Source: a virus. Taken from it: DNA of 53,991 nt. The stretch is taken from positions 1-53,991 of the IMG/VR virus record IMGVR_UViG_3300011189_000013. One strand, 5' to 3'. Below the pieces are notes generated by a model that did not search any database, was not told the DNA's origin, and was given only the letters and a program-made list of their open reading frames with translations. The position numbers and the translations under genes are program-made. This document shows, one piece after another, positions 16,169-24,169 of this stretch (its first letter is position 1; the number at the start of each line of letters is the position of its first letter).

Positions 16169-17059
16169 TCATACCCCTATGAAATTTCGGGGAGTCATCA
16201 CGCCACTACCTACGTGTGGGCCAAAAGAGCTTCGGACTCCCATCCCATATCTACTCTGCTGGAGCCCTCTCATAATCTTTACCGTTCGGGACTTATTATC
16301 CATGAACTTATCAAACCTTCCCTCTGCATTTTGCTTGATTTGCTGGTACTTAGAAGATTTTTCAATCGAGAGAGAAATGCCCCCGATAGAGTAATCAAAC
16401 TCGTCGGCAATCCAGTTTAGGGATAAGGCAATACAGGCATGTGTAATAGCGCCCATCATGATCCAAGGCGTCCAAGAGCGCTTTCCCTTTACCATATGAT
16501 CTAAGGTATTAAAATGAGTCTCAGGGGGAGATGCGTCAATAGCCCACACCGCCTGCTCCATATATTCAATCAATTCCTCGTCCTCCCAGATATAGGCGAA
16601 GACTCGATTGAATTTGTTGACCGTACCAGAAGATGTCGGGGGACGGAAGTGATAATGCTTATCAGGATTGTTGTCCCGCAAAAGTCTACGGAGACGTTGA
16701 ATCATATCGGCCTGCGTGGGTGTCCATAGTTGTGACTGTATGGCAGACTCGCGGACCACCTCAAATTCTTGCATCACCATCTGGACAGGATCATTCTGGA
16801 CCTCTTGAAAGGTCCACCGTATCCTGTAAGCCCCATAGGCCGCATTCTCTGGAATCTGAAAGTGAGCGTAGTAGTGCCCAAGCTCGACACGTACAGGGTT
16901 GCGCTCAGCGGGTCCTATGAGTACTTCCACACCCGTAGTCACGTCGTACAGAGCATACGTGATGCTGTACGGGTCGATCGGCTGATCGGAAACATCTACC
17001 AACTGTATATCGAGGTCATCGGGTTCCGTGATATGTCCTCTACTTATCTGGAGCGGCAT
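16169..17059 (-). CDS. Neck / head completion protein with N-terminal Ig-like domain
   Basis: A 296-residue protein. The N-terminal 105 residues are beta-rich (DLDIQLVDVSDQPIDPYSIT ... GAYRIRWTFQEV) and resemble Ig-like carbohydrate-free adaptor domains. The C-terminal part is helical: MIQRLRRLLRDNNPDKHYHF, a long helix pair, and DYSIGGISLSIEKSSKYQQ near 225-245. The Leu-Arg-Asp-Asn opening and the GGISLSI...SSKY segment are typical of phage head-tail connector proteins in the terminase-portal-neck gene order. SD GAGG precedes the ATG. The connector call is an inference. Confidence 0.5.
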   Translation of the reverse strand: MPLQISRGHITEPDDLDIQLVDVSDQPIDPYSITYALYDVTTGVEVLIGPAERNPVRVELGHYYAHFQIPENAAYGAYRIRWTFQEVQNDPVQMVMQEFEVVRESAIQSQLWTPTQADMIQRLRRLLRDNNPDKHYHFRPPTSSGTVNKFNRVFAYIWEDEELIEYMEQAVWAIDASPPETHFNTLDHMVKGKRSWTPWIMMGAITHACIALSLNWIADEFDYSIGGISLSIEKSSKYQQIKQNAEGRFDKFMDNKSRTVKIMRGLQQSRYGMGVRSSFGPHVGSGVMTPRNFIGV

Positions 17060-17066
17060 ATTAGCC

Positions 17067-17861
17067 TCAGTAGGTCCAAGGGACCATAACAGTTTTCACC
17101 TTAAAAGATTTTAGAGCCTTAGAGACAAGGGCTCGGGCCATTCTTTCGATGTCCTCAGATTGGTATTTGAGGCTATCCCGAAACAGCACTTTATCCTGAG
17201 CATCTAGACCGTCTACTACCACCAATGTAAGACTTTTTGCTCCCGGTGTCACTCCCGTAAAGGAAAACATAATGGGATCTCGATCCGCATGGGACACTGA
17301 AAAGTGAACCATTGACCAACCCTCGGCAGCCTCTACCAAGCGTACCTTAAAAGGTTGAAGAGTCCGGGCCATCATAGATTCCAGCGCCTTTGCTCGTTGC
17401 TGAAAATCCGGATTGGCTTGTCTCATTTCAGCTAGGATGGGGCGAATATGAGGACGTAAGTCTTTACGCACTTTACCCAAACGTACTAGGTGTTCTTCTA
17501 AGGGCTCAGAAAGTTTTGAAGAGCGTAAGGAAGAAAGGGAAGAGTTTTTATTATTTTTCATAGCACTCACTATTGAGAGGATGGCGGGATGGTTCTCAAG
17601 GGATTTTAGGACCCCTTGATAGGGTCCAATAGGGGTAGGATCCGGACCTAAATAATCATCCCACCAAAATACAGAACCTTTTTCTATACGAACAACTCTT
17701 GCGTCGGTTAGTTCATCTAACAGATCTTGGGCGACCTTATTGCTAATAGGCTGAATCCCATCTCGCAAAAGATCGGAAGCTAGTTGTGATATACGAAGAC
17801 TACCATGACCCGTATAAGCATCTATCAACCCTTGCACTTCGTATCGAGATTTTTTTAGCAC
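17067..17861 (-). CDS. Winged-helix-like module fused to a Tag B protein
   Basis: A 264-residue protein starting at GTG (SD AGGAAG). Residues 1-70 look like a winged helix (ISQLASDLLRDGIQPISNKV ... VVRIEKGSVFWWDDY). Residues 101-120 are a Ser/Lys/Asn linker, and 121-146 are Tag B (EEHLVRLGKVRKDLRPHIRP then ILAEM). The remaining 115 residues form an alpha/beta domain. ATG 101 (position 17561) is a possible internal start, but has no clear SD. Together with the gene at 7212-8189, this is the second case in which Tag B sits inside a longer frame. Role unknown. Confidence 0.55.
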   Translation of the reverse strand: MLKKSRYEVQGLIDAYTGHGSLRISQLASDLLRDGIQPISNKVAQDLLDELTDARVVRIEKGSVFWWDDYLGPDPTPIGPYQGVLKSLENHPAILSIVSAMKNNKNSSLSSLRSSKLSEPLEEHLVRLGKVRKDLRPHIRPILAEMRQANPDFQQRAKALESMMARTLQPFKVRLVEAAEGWSMVHFSVSHADRDPIMFSFTGVTPGAKSLTLVVVDGLDAQDKVLFRDSLKYQSEDIERMARALVSKALKSFKVKTVMVPWTY

Positions 17862-17873
17862 GAGGGCTTCCTG

Positions 17874-18107
17874 TTAGAGGTGACACAATCTTTTGAGATT
17901 CTTAATCTCATTCGCATGGCGGAGTGCGGACACCTTTGCGGTACCTGCAAAATACCCATCACGGTATTCCCGCACGCCCTCTGCGGTATCAAAAATGAAA
18001 TAGGTCTTTCGTCCCACTTTCGCCGAACCCGAAAACGGGATGTCAATCGCTTTCAAGTAGGCTGCGAAATATAGGTCGCAAGTACGAAAATCTTTTTTGA
18101 CTGACAT
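17874..18107 (-). CDS. DUF5659-like small protein
   Basis: A 77-residue protein starting MSVKKDFRTCDLYFAAYL; a second ATG nine bases earlier (18116) is possible. The pattern FRTCDLYFAAYLKAIDIPF, a Lys-rich hairpin (GRKTYFIFDT) and a short helix with a Gly-containing C-terminal segment matches the DUF5659 family, common in phages and plasmids and of unknown function. GGAAG lies three bases before the chosen ATG, which is close. Sits between two Tag B genes. Confidence 0.6.
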   Translation of the reverse strand: MSVKKDFRTCDLYFAAYLKAIDIPFSGSAKVGRKTYFIFDTAEGVREYRDGYFAGTAKVSALRHANEIKNLKRLCHL

Positions 18108-18128
18108 AACTTCCATAATATAGAGGGA

Positions 18129-18536
18129 TCACACAATAACTAGCTCAAAATGAAAGCTATAATCAGCGAGCCCCTTACCCTTCTTAACCTCATAGGACCG
18201 TGCATTCAATTTCTCGGAGATAAGGAAAGCTAAGTCCGCTGCGACGGCACTATCCGTGACGGGCCTTTCTGCACCCATACTCTCGGGCATTACATCTACC
18301 CTCAACTCAATTTTCTTTTTACCGAGGTCAAGATCGGCAAGACTGACGCCCACCATATACCCTCTCCTCCCCAGAATTCGATTCATCATTGCTTCGGTCT
18401 TACGGTCGACCTTTGCAGTCTTTACCGCAGACACACGGGAAGACTCTCGAAGATGCGCTAGGACAGGGCGAATATAGGGACGAAGATCTTTTCTACTCTT
18501 GCCTAGCTGTACTAGCTTTGCTTCTATATTGGACAT
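18129..18536 (-). CDS. Small Tag B protein
   Basis: A 135-residue protein whose first 29 residues are the clearest example of Tag B: MSNIEAKLVQLGKSRKDLRP then YIRPVLAHL. After a basic linker (VSAVKTAKVDRKTEAMMNRI) comes a beta-rich domain of about 80 residues (GKKKIELRVDVMPE ... DYSFHFELVIV). SD AAAGG precedes the ATG. The stop codon lies within TGATCCCTCTATA, which resembles the late motif and could be a weak promoter for the next gene. No known family. Confidence 0.55.
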   Translation of the reverse strand: MSNIEAKLVQLGKSRKDLRPYIRPVLAHLRESSRVSAVKTAKVDRKTEAMMNRILGRRGYMVGVSLADLDLGKKKIELRVDVMPESMGAERPVTDSAVAADLAFLISEKLNARSYEVKKGKGLADYSFHFELVIV

Positions 18537-18564
18537 ATTGAATTCCTTTTATTCACCACACTGG

Positions 18565-18602
18565 GAGTGCTACGGAAACCATGAAGAATTTCCGTAGCAC
18601 TC
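18565..18602 (-). terminator. Perfect 14-bp hairpin, possible terminator or processing site
   Basis: GAGTGCTACGGAAA (18565-18578) and TTTCCGTAGCACTC (18589-18602) are exact inverted repeats separated by ten bases. The hairpin lies 45 bases past the stop codon of the 18647-19117 gene, in a 110-base gap. Neither strand has a proper T-run directly after it, so it may be an RNA-processing or stability element rather than an intrinsic terminator. Confidence 0.5.
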
Positions 18603-18646
18603 TACCTAGTTAGGATGAGTTTTTAAATTGGACAGGGGTTTATGAA

Positions 18647-19117
18647 TTACAGCTCAAACAACTCGTCGCCAGCGTCTGTAAAGACCTTGATCCAAGGATT
18701 AGCATCCCCAGCCTCATCCTTAGCTTCAAGCATCCCACGAATTACACCACCGTGGAAAGAGAGAAGGAAATGCCCCGTTTCGATGATCTTATAAGAAAGG
18801 AGATCTTGAAGATCCTCCCCTTCCGTTACAGTAGTACCGGAGATACCAGTCATAGCATCTGCTGCGGTTCGGATAGTAGCTACGGAAATATCATCAGCAC
18901 CTACCGTTGCCGCAATAAAAGCTGCAAGTTCAGCAGCCACTGCTGTACCACCCAAGCCTTCTAAGGCTGTGGTAAGAGCCCCTTCCGAATCTACAGGACG
19001 AATATACCGCTCCTGTCCGGGGGGGTGAATTGTGTGCTCTCGTAGCGTCTGACGCTTTTCGAGATCTTGCAAAAGAGCCTTATCAAAAGGCGTTCCGATT
19101 ACCGCTATTCTAGCCAT
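18647..19117 (-). CDS. Probable virion protein, unknown family
   Basis: A 156-residue protein with a strong SD (AAAAAGGAAA). The N-terminus MARIAVIGTPFDKALLQDLE is followed by HPPGQERYIRPVDSE, an Ala/Gly/Thr-rich helical centre (ALEGLGGTAVAAELAAFIAA) and an acidic C-terminus (DAGDELFEL). The strong ribosome binding site and a hairpin directly after the gene suggest that it is made in quantity. No Cys residues, no membrane segment. I cannot assign a family. Confidence 0.5.
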   Translation of the reverse strand: MARIAVIGTPFDKALLQDLEKRQTLREHTIHPPGQERYIRPVDSEGALTTALEGLGGTAVAAELAAFIAATVGADDISVATIRTAADAMTGISGTTVTEGEDLQDLLSYKIIETGHFLLSFHGGVIRGMLEAKDEAGDANPWIKVFTDAGDELFEL

Positions 19118-19129
19118 TGTGTTTCCTTT

Positions 19130-19492
19130 TTAGGTTTCCGGGTCAAAATAACCCATTCTCTCCAATCTCGCCAACTCTTCTAAGACCTTTCCTGAAAGGT
19201 CAAAGACTATACCAACTTGACGAAAAAACTCGCCTTGATCATACAGCCTATTCCTTCGAACCTTCTCATACGCTATCACTATATCGTGCTGATAGCGTCT
19301 CAATGAACTTGAGGTTGGTAGGTCCTCCAGCGGCAATCCTTCAACTTCTTCTGACAAATCTCTAACAACTTCCAAAACCAAAGCCATCGTGTTAGTCTGT
19401 ACTACACGTCGAGGTTGCCACTCAACCCCCCGAAAATCTGACCGGTGAGCATCAAGTACTTCTCGAATCTTTTTTGACTGATTACCATTCAT
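19130..19492 (-). CDS. Small helical late protein
   Basis: A 120-residue, mostly helical protein (KKIREVLDAHRSDFRGVEWQ; MALVLEVVRDLSEEVEGLPL; GKVLEELARLERMGYF). The ATG lies ten bases after the upstream stop codon without a clear SD, so it is probably translated by coupling. Charged throughout with no Cys. Unknown function; it sits between two probable virion genes. Confidence 0.45.
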   Translation of the reverse strand: MNGNQSKKIREVLDAHRSDFRGVEWQPRRVVQTNTMALVLEVVRDLSEEVEGLPLEDLPTSSSLRRYQHDIVIAYEKVRRNRLYDQGEFFRQVGIVFDLSGKVLEELARLERMGYFDPET

Positions 19493-19502
19493 TTAATCAC
19501 TG

Positions 19503-20057
19503 TTATGCGGTGTGATCTACAGATACAGCATTGGAATCTTTTCTGTTAGCCGTAACAACAACTTCTTCTCCGGAGCTATAAGCTGTCCCTGTAGTAATAG
19601 TGATTGTAGTGGCGCTATCCACAGAAAAATCGCCAGCATCCAGCGCTACTCCAGCAATCGCTACTCCAGTAACATCGGGAGAAAACGATTCAAAATTGGT
19701 ACCGGAAACAGTAACGTCGCCCGTAGTGGTCTGTGTGACAGTAGAAATAGTCGGAGCATTCAAAGCGCCCGTAGGAATTTCAATAACAGCAAAGAACTCT
19801 TCCGTAGCAAGAGCCGCAATAACTCCCTGCGCCACCGAAAGCCGTACTTTATCCGACTGTACGAGATCAATGAAACCGGGATTGTCACGGTCTATCTCTA
19901 CCAGCCCATCAGATCCAAAGAAAGATCGGTAGTAAGGGACATAAACGCCCGGCTGTTTGCGATAGATTCCGAACTCCTCATTTGGTAATCCTGACTCAAT
20001 GTCAGTTACCAATAGAGCGCCGTCTGTATTTTGACTATGTACTAAACGAATAAACAT
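19503..20057 (-). CDS. Virion protein with C-terminal IPT/TIG-like Ig domain
   Basis: A 184-residue protein. The N-terminal 105 residues include FGIYRKQPGVYVPYYRSFFG and DRDNPGFIDLVQSDKVRLS. The C-terminal 75 residues (APTISTVTQTTTGDVTVSGT, NFESFSP, VVVTANRKDSNAVS) have the strand pattern of an IPT/TIG immunoglobulin-like domain, common in phage surface proteins. SD GGAGG precedes the ATG. The Ig domain could decorate the capsid or tail. It is the first gene after a candidate late promoter copy. Confidence 0.55.
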   Translation of the reverse strand: MFIRLVHSQNTDGALLVTDIESGLPNEEFGIYRKQPGVYVPYYRSFFGSDGLVEIDRDNPGFIDLVQSDKVRLSVAQGVIAALATEEFFAVIEIPTGALNAPTISTVTQTTTGDVTVSGTNFESFSPDVTGVAIAGVALDAGDFSVDSATTITITTGTAYSSGEEVVVTANRKDSNAVSVDHTA

Positions 20058-20096
20058 ATGGGCCTCCGCCAGAAATTGATGTCTCTTTTAGGGAGA

Positions 20097-20109
20097 TATT
20101 AAAGCATTA
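20097..20109 (-). promoter_or_regulatory. Candidate late promoter motif (TAATGCTTTAATA)
   Basis: The minus strand reads TAATGCTTTAATA, ten of thirteen bases identical to TAATCCTTTTATA. It lies in the 57-base gap between two virion genes and about 45 bases before the ATG at 20057. Confidence 0.35.
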
Positions 20110-20114
20110 TCACG

Positions 20115-21059
20115 TTACGCAATAAACTTGGAAGTGAGGATAGTGGTGTAAATCTCTACGTCAGTAGAGCCACCGTCTCCTCGAAGTGTGAAACCTGTAA
20201 TATTCACGCGAGCATCCGAAAAAGAATCTCCCGGCTCTAATACCCACTCGGCTTGTCCTGATTTGAAAGCAAAGCGTAAATCATTTGCCCCTTTATTTCG
20301 GATCTCAAAAGAGGAACTGCGTATTGGGAATTGCAGATACAAACCATCGGAAAAAGAAGCGGCCTGTGGTACTGTTCCGGTAAGGAGAAGTGCGTCTTCA
20401 CCTACGTCCAATGCTTGGTCTGCCGTCATGACAATCTCGATAGGACCCTCATCAATCTCCTGCCCATCTACTACAGTAGAGATCTGGAAAAAACTCACAT
20501 CCGTATCCGTAACGCTATAATCACTAGGATCAAACAGGAATCGAGTGCGATGCTTTAGCTGTCCTGCATCAATTCGATAGGCATCCTGATATTTTCGCAC
20601 AGTTGAGGAGACGAAGCCTCCGGGCCGGGGAACAGCCTGCATATCAGCAAACACACCATCCCAGTTGGAAGCATTCTTAACGGTATAGCTCTGGGGATAG
20701 GCTCGTGATACTGAAATACTACCCTCCCCATCTGTAGTGGTAGCCTCGTAGTTGTCGGATGACGGCACCTGACCAAGACGGTCAAACCGAATGAGGACCT
20801 CATTACCCGCCGCTCCGGAAAAGGCTTCCACCAGCTCCGATCCTGCATTTATCTCCGCAATCAAAGCCGTAGCTATCGCAGCGGAGCTGTCAGATGCTGG
20901 AGTAGGGTCGGCAACCAGAAATCTAGTGCGGAAAATTCTAACCCCATAGTCCCCGCCTCCTGTGGCTCCGTCTGCTACTACTACTTTCAACCAGAAATGA
21001 TCACTGATCAGCATGTCGATCAGATTGTCTTTTCTGCGATAGATATACGACTTTTTCAT
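20115..21059 (-). CDS. Probable virion structural protein, beta-rich
   Basis: A 314-residue protein. The N-terminus is basic (MKKSYIYRRKDNLIDMLI). Residues 20-130 contain a segment with IATALIAEINAGSELVEAF and a following strand (NEVLIRFDRLGQ), similar in layout to the hook-IN-like repeats of the sheath. The middle carries SYTVKNASNWDGVF. The C-terminal third is beta-rich (SFEIRNKGANDLRFAFKSGQ; NITGFTLRGDGGSTDVEIYT). SD AGAGGAT precedes the ATG. I assign it to the particle on composition and location only. Confidence 0.5.
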   Translation of the reverse strand: MKKSYIYRRKDNLIDMLISDHFWLKVVVADGATGGGDYGVRIFRTRFLVADPTPASDSSAAIATALIAEINAGSELVEAFSGAAGNEVLIRFDRLGQVPSSDNYEATTTDGEGSISVSRAYPQSYTVKNASNWDGVFADMQAVPRPGGFVSSTVRKYQDAYRIDAGQLKHRTRFLFDPSDYSVTDTDVSFFQISTVVDGQEIDEGPIEIVMTADQALDVGEDALLLTGTVPQAASFSDGLYLQFPIRSSSFEIRNKGANDLRFAFKSGQAEWVLEPGDSFSDARVNITGFTLRGDGGSTDVEIYTTILTSKFIA

Positions 21060-21062
21060 ATC

Positions 21063-21449
21063 TTATCCTCTGGCTTCTTTATGGATCAACGGTTCGTAAG
21101 ACGCTACATTTTTACCGTCATCACGAGCGGCATCCCTAGCCTCAGTCCATGTCTCCGCTTCCTCTCCCCTATAATTAGGTTTGAGAGTAGGCGTCTTGAC
21201 GTTTTTAGCTTGTCGGGCGGCCATATATTTCGAACGATTTTTTCGGAACGCTTTCTCTTTGTAATTCTTATCTGCCCAAGCATCCCCTCTAAAACAAATC
21301 CCAACTTCGGCAGCTTGGAATTTAAACTTGGCAGTATCTCCACACTCCCTACAAGACATTCCAGACTCTTTTTTTACTTCAAACTCGTCCAATGAAAATT
21401 CTGCGGTTTGGACGTGATCACAGGTGACACATTTAAAATCGTACTTCAC
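21063..21449 (-). CDS. Second FmdB-type zinc-ribbon protein
   Basis: A 128-residue protein that starts at GTG overlapping the upstream TGA (GTGA). The N-terminal 45 residues are a zinc ribbon: CVTCDH (7-12) and CRECGD (33-38). The rest is a basic tail with WADKNYKEKAFRKNRSKYMA. It shares its design with the protein at 4476-4904 but differs in sequence outside the ribbon. It lies downstream of the SWIM-zinc-finger cluster. Function in phages is unknown. Confidence 0.6.
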   Translation of the reverse strand: MKYDFKCVTCDHVQTAEFSLDEFEVKKESGMSCRECGDTAKFKFQAAEVGICFRGDAWADKNYKEKAFRKNRSKYMAARQAKNVKTPTLKPNYRGEEAETWTEARDAARDDGKNVASYEPLIHKEARG

Positions 21450-21865
21450 TTCAACCTCCGTAACTTCTGTATGTAAGTAGCACCGACCTTTCGAGCTATC
21501 GTTAGCATGGTCGGATCAAAAATCCCCCGGTGTGGTCGGACCACAGGGAGATCTAATAACGTACCAAAATACTTATCAGAAAGCACCTCTTTTGCCAACG
21601 CCTTTGCTCTAGCTTTACAAGAGCAAGCTTGTTGTGCTATGGACTCCGCCTCGGCCTTGATCTCGTAAAACCGAAAAGACGCCTCTAAAAGTTCCTCTTC
21701 TGAGCATTCCAACTCTTCTAGCAATATCGGTAGATCCTCATTACGACTTAGTATAGCATCAACAATTTCTTCCACATTCTCTAAAAGTTCCGCCGTAAGC
21801 TGAAAATTTCTTGCCAGCTCGTACACCTTATTAGCGAATGGGGTTATGCCTGATTGCTTTTTCAT
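21446..21865 (-). CDS. Helical protein with Tag A at its C-terminus
   Basis: From the ATG at 21865 (overlapping the upstream TGA as ATGA) it codes for 139 residues. Mostly acidic helices (LLENVEEIVDAILSRNEDLP; ECSEEELLEASFRFYEIKAE), a CSCKARAKALAKEV segment, and a C-terminus PTMLTIARKVGATYIQKLRR that matches Tag A, which is N-terminal in most other proteins. Part of a run of four genes joined by four-base overlaps (22933 to 21063). Function unknown. Confidence 0.5.
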   Translation of the reverse strand: MKKQSGITPFANKVYELARNFQLTAELLENVEEIVDAILSRNEDLPILLEELECSEEELLEASFRFYEIKAEAESIAQQACSCKARAKALAKEVLSDKYFGTLLDLPVVRPHRGIFDPTMLTIARKVGATYIQKLRRLK

Positions 21866-22368
21866 CGCCGGGTATCCATATCGAAATAAATCCCTTTTGC
21901 TTCCTGCAAAGCCGCATATACATGTTTGCATACATAATTATGCTTCTGAGGATCTCTGATATCTGGTGAAGCCAAAGTACCAATAGGATATTCTTCTGCA
22001 TACAGATATCCGCCTTCCTTCGCATGGTGCTCGGCACCTCCATAGCGCCAATGTCGACACGAACAGGATACCAAAACATCGGACTTCCAGTACTGGTTCT
22101 CTTTGCCTTCTGGGACCGCTCTAATCATTACGGTGTACTGAGATCGGGTCTTACCCTTCACCGTATACTCCAATTGGTTTATCGACGGATTATGGCGGAC
22201 ATTCAATAAATTAACATCTGAGGCCCTCTCCACAATCGCGGGATTGAGTCCCGACAATATCTCCTCTGGGGTCTTTGCCACCTTATAGGTGCGACTAAGG
22301 GCCACACGAAGGGGATAATGCCGCAGTCGATATTGAGCTATAACTCTATGTACTAGCCTATTTTTCAT
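21862..22368 (-). CDS. SWIM zinc-finger-like protein with Tag A-like N-terminus
   Basis: A 168-residue protein. The start MKNRLVHRVIAQYRLRHYPL is a variant of Tag A. The C-terminal half contains VSCSCRHWRYGGAEHHA and, about 45 residues later, YVCKHVYAAL: a CxC...CxH pattern, the signature of the SWIM zinc finger, which usually mediates DNA or protein contacts. Overlaps its neighbours at both ends by four bases (ATGA). Similar SWIM-like proteins are present in other large phages; their role is not known. Confidence 0.65.
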   Translation of the reverse strand: MKNRLVHRVIAQYRLRHYPLRVALSRTYKVAKTPEEILSGLNPAIVERASDVNLLNVRHNPSINQLEYTVKGKTRSQYTVMIRAVPEGKENQYWKSDVLVSCSCRHWRYGGAEHHAKEGGYLYAEEYPIGTLASPDIRDPQKHNYVCKHVYAALQEAKGIYFDMDTRR

Positions 22369-22607
22369 CTTCGAATAGCATCGTCTGAGACATTGGGAGT
22401 GATGTACCCAGTTCCGTGATCAGTCCAATCTGTGATCTCGTTCGGCAAAGGCTCTTTTAACTTATTTTCGGAATCCTCTTCCGCAGGACCTTCTCGATTC
22501 ACATAAGTGGGAAAACCAGCTAGGTCCTCTATGTCCGTACGAAAAGAGAGAAGCCTCTTTACGTAAGCAGAAGCTACCCTCTTTGCTAAAACTCTCCTAG
22601 AGGTCAT
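22365..22607 (-). CDS. Small Tag A protein
   Basis: An 80-residue protein with Tag A directly at the start (RRVLAKRVASAYVKRLLSF). The remaining 60 residues are acidic and Pro/Asn-rich, probably unstructured (EGPAEEDSENKLKEPLPNE). Four-base ATGA overlaps at both ends tie it to its neighbours. Composition suggests a helix with a flexible tail. Unknown function. Confidence 0.5.
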   Translation of the reverse strand: MTSRRVLAKRVASAYVKRLLSFRTDIEDLAGFPTYVNREGPAEEDSENKLKEPLPNEITDWTDHGTGYITPNVSDDAIRR

Positions 22608-22933
22608 AGCTTCCCCTTCAAGGCTTTGTCTAGTTCTTTCCGCAACGCCGGGTTCAAATCATCCGCAGCTCCGGTAAGGGCCATCTTATCTAGGAGATAA
22701 GAAACCACAGCCATCTGCTCAAACATTCGATCGAGGGTGGTCTGATACGTATAAATCATATCACCACCATCTTTGTAGATTTCCTCTTGGTACTCGGAGC
22801 TGTCAATAAGATCAACCGCCCTTTCCGTAAGCCCCTGAATTTTAGATAGGTCTACCCTTACGGTAGAAACGGCTTTTAAGAGGTAATCACACAAGATGCG
22901 AGACATATGTTTTTTGGCAATTCTCTTGTGCAT
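22604..22933 (-). CDS. Small helical protein with Tag A-like start
   Basis: A 109-residue helical protein. MHKRIAKKHMSRILCDYLLK resembles Tag A (R-[VI]-A-x-x-[YH]-M). Two further long helices follow (LTERAVDLIDSSEYQEEI; MFEQMAVVSYLLDKMALTGA). SD AGG is seven bases upstream of the ATG. First gene of the four-base-overlap cluster, placed after a hairpin that ends the preceding gene. No known family. Confidence 0.5.
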   Translation of the reverse strand: MHKRIAKKHMSRILCDYLLKAVSTVRVDLSKIQGLTERAVDLIDSSEYQEEIYKDGGDMIYTYQTTLDRMFEQMAVVSYLLDKMALTGAADDLNPALRKELDKALKGKL

Positions 22934-22949
22934 ATCACATACCTATGAA

Positions 22950-22969
22950 GGGGACCCTTTCGGATCCCC
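22950..22969 (-). terminator. Hairpin after the Gln-rich virion gene
   Basis: The minus strand reads GGGGATCC - GAAA - GGGTCCCC: an eight-base stem with one G-U pair and a GAAA tetraloop, nine bases past the stop codon at 22979. Only two T residues follow, so termination would be partial. Confidence 0.5.
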
Positions 22970-22978
22970 CTCTGACAA

Positions 22979-24091
22979 TTAACCGCCAAGGTTCAGATCC
23001 GGGAACTGAGATGCAATATGTACTTTCATCGCATCAGACTCTACTGCATACACAGTGCATACAAATAGAGGATTGGCATTCGTTTCCAAAGATTTGAGCT
23101 TGGTCTTCCAGTGCTGTCCAAAATCCCAATCGAAATTGGGCATCATCTGCCGGGCAAATGCCAGTCGAGATTCTTTATCTTCTACAGAGATCTCAGGAGT
23201 CACATACTCAGGAGCCTGTGGAACCTGTGGAGCCTGTTGAGGGGCCTGAGCCTGAGCCTGAGCCTGTTTTGTTACTTGCCCAACTACATCGGCACCATGA
23301 CCGTCCCAAATCCCTTCAGGAAGGTTTGACGCTGTTTGAGGTGTTGTGCCCGCAGCATTCTCTGAAATACCCTCAGTTCGGAACTGAATACCTTCACGGA
23401 CCTGTACCTGCTCTTGCGGAGCTTGCTGTTGTAGCTGCTGTTTCAATGCTGCAATCTCACGTTCCATTTTCTGCCGTTCAAGCTCTTGGAACTGCGCCAA
23501 CTTTGCATTGCTGTTGCCTTCCTGCGTAGCATTTTGGCTTACTTGATCTGTTCGGAACGAATCTTTAAGGGATTCGGATCCTGCTTTGGTCGTAAAACTC
23601 ACACCTCTAACCTCTTCCCCACCTTGAGGTTCCAGAACCATCTGATTTCGAAACCCAGCGGAAGGCGGACGATGTTGCGGTACCTGTTGCTGTTGTTGCT
23701 GTTGTTGCTGTACATGATGCTGTTGTGCATCTCGTTGCTCTCCACTACGAAAAGCCTGTACGCTACTTACTTCCCGATCTTCCTCGGCAATAGTAGCACG
23801 GGACGCCACTACATCTTTCTGTTGGGGAGTGGCCGCACTCATAGTAATATGAGCAGACTGAGGCTGGTACGGACCTGCTGTATTAATGCCCAACTCCTCC
23901 GTATCTACCAACCAACGGGCTTTGATCGCGGAACTCAGTTTCGGGAAATTGTACTCTTCTCCCTCAATAATAGCCACTGTACCGTTATACTCTACGACCG
24001 TGCCTTTATCAACGGCGATGCTCGTTTCCTTGTCTACACCGATGTTGATCTTTGCAGCAGCCACATAACTTCTAAACTCTTTATTCGCCAT
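22979..24091 (-). CDS. Probable virion protein with Gln-rich centre
   Basis: A 370-residue protein. The N-terminal 65 residues form a compact domain (INIGVDKETSIAVDKGTVVE, then IEGEEYNFPKLSSAIKARWL), which I recognise as recurring at the N-terminus of late proteins in large phages. The centre is low complexity: a run of nine Gln near 130, PQ/AQ repeats near 285, and coiled-coil-prone stretches (ELERQKMEREIAALKQQLQQ). The C-terminal 75 residues are a second folded part ending FPDLNLGG. SD AGGAG precedes the ATG. First late gene to the left of the divergent region at 24.1-24.3 kb. Confidence 0.5.
   Translation of the reverse strand: MANKEFRSYVAAAKINIGVDKETSIAVDKGTVVEYNGTVAIIEGEEYNFPKLSSAIKARWLVDTEELGINTAGPYQPQSAHITMSAATPQQKDVVASRATIAEEDREVSSVQAFRSGEQRDAQQHHVQQQQQQQQQVPQHRPPSAGFRNQMVLEPQGGEEVRGVSFTTKAGSESLKDSFRTDQVSQNATQEGNSNAKLAQFQELERQKMEREIAALKQQLQQQAPQEQVQVREGIQFRTEGISENAAGTTPQTASNLPEGIWDGHGADVVGQVTKQAQAQAQAPQQAPQVPQAPEYVTPEISVEDKESRLAFARQMMPNFDWDFGQHWKTKLKSLETNANPLFVCTVYAVESDAMKVHIASQFPDLNLGG
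23239..23269. repeat. Tandem GCCTGA repeat within a coding region
   Basis: The plus strand contains four consecutive GCCTGA-type units, coding on the minus strand for alternating Gln and Ala in the protein at 22979-24091. A second simple repeat, TGTTGT/TGC at about 23686-23712, encodes its Gln run. Both keep the reading frame. Confidence 0.7.
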
Positions 24092-24169
24092 ACCTTCAAC
24101 TCCTCATACCAGATTGGTTCCTAAACACCCGCCGCCCTAAGCCACGGGTAATGATATACCTATAGATCT

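Noticed and set aside
23686-23712. TGTTGT repeat as a possible phase-variation tract
   Set aside because: The unit is a codon multiple, so length changes would not shift the frame; it simply encodes a Gln run.
23486-24124. 212-codon plus-strand frame opposite the Gln-rich gene
   Set aside because: Long Leu run is the antisense of the CAG/CAA Gln repeat; no SD or homology.
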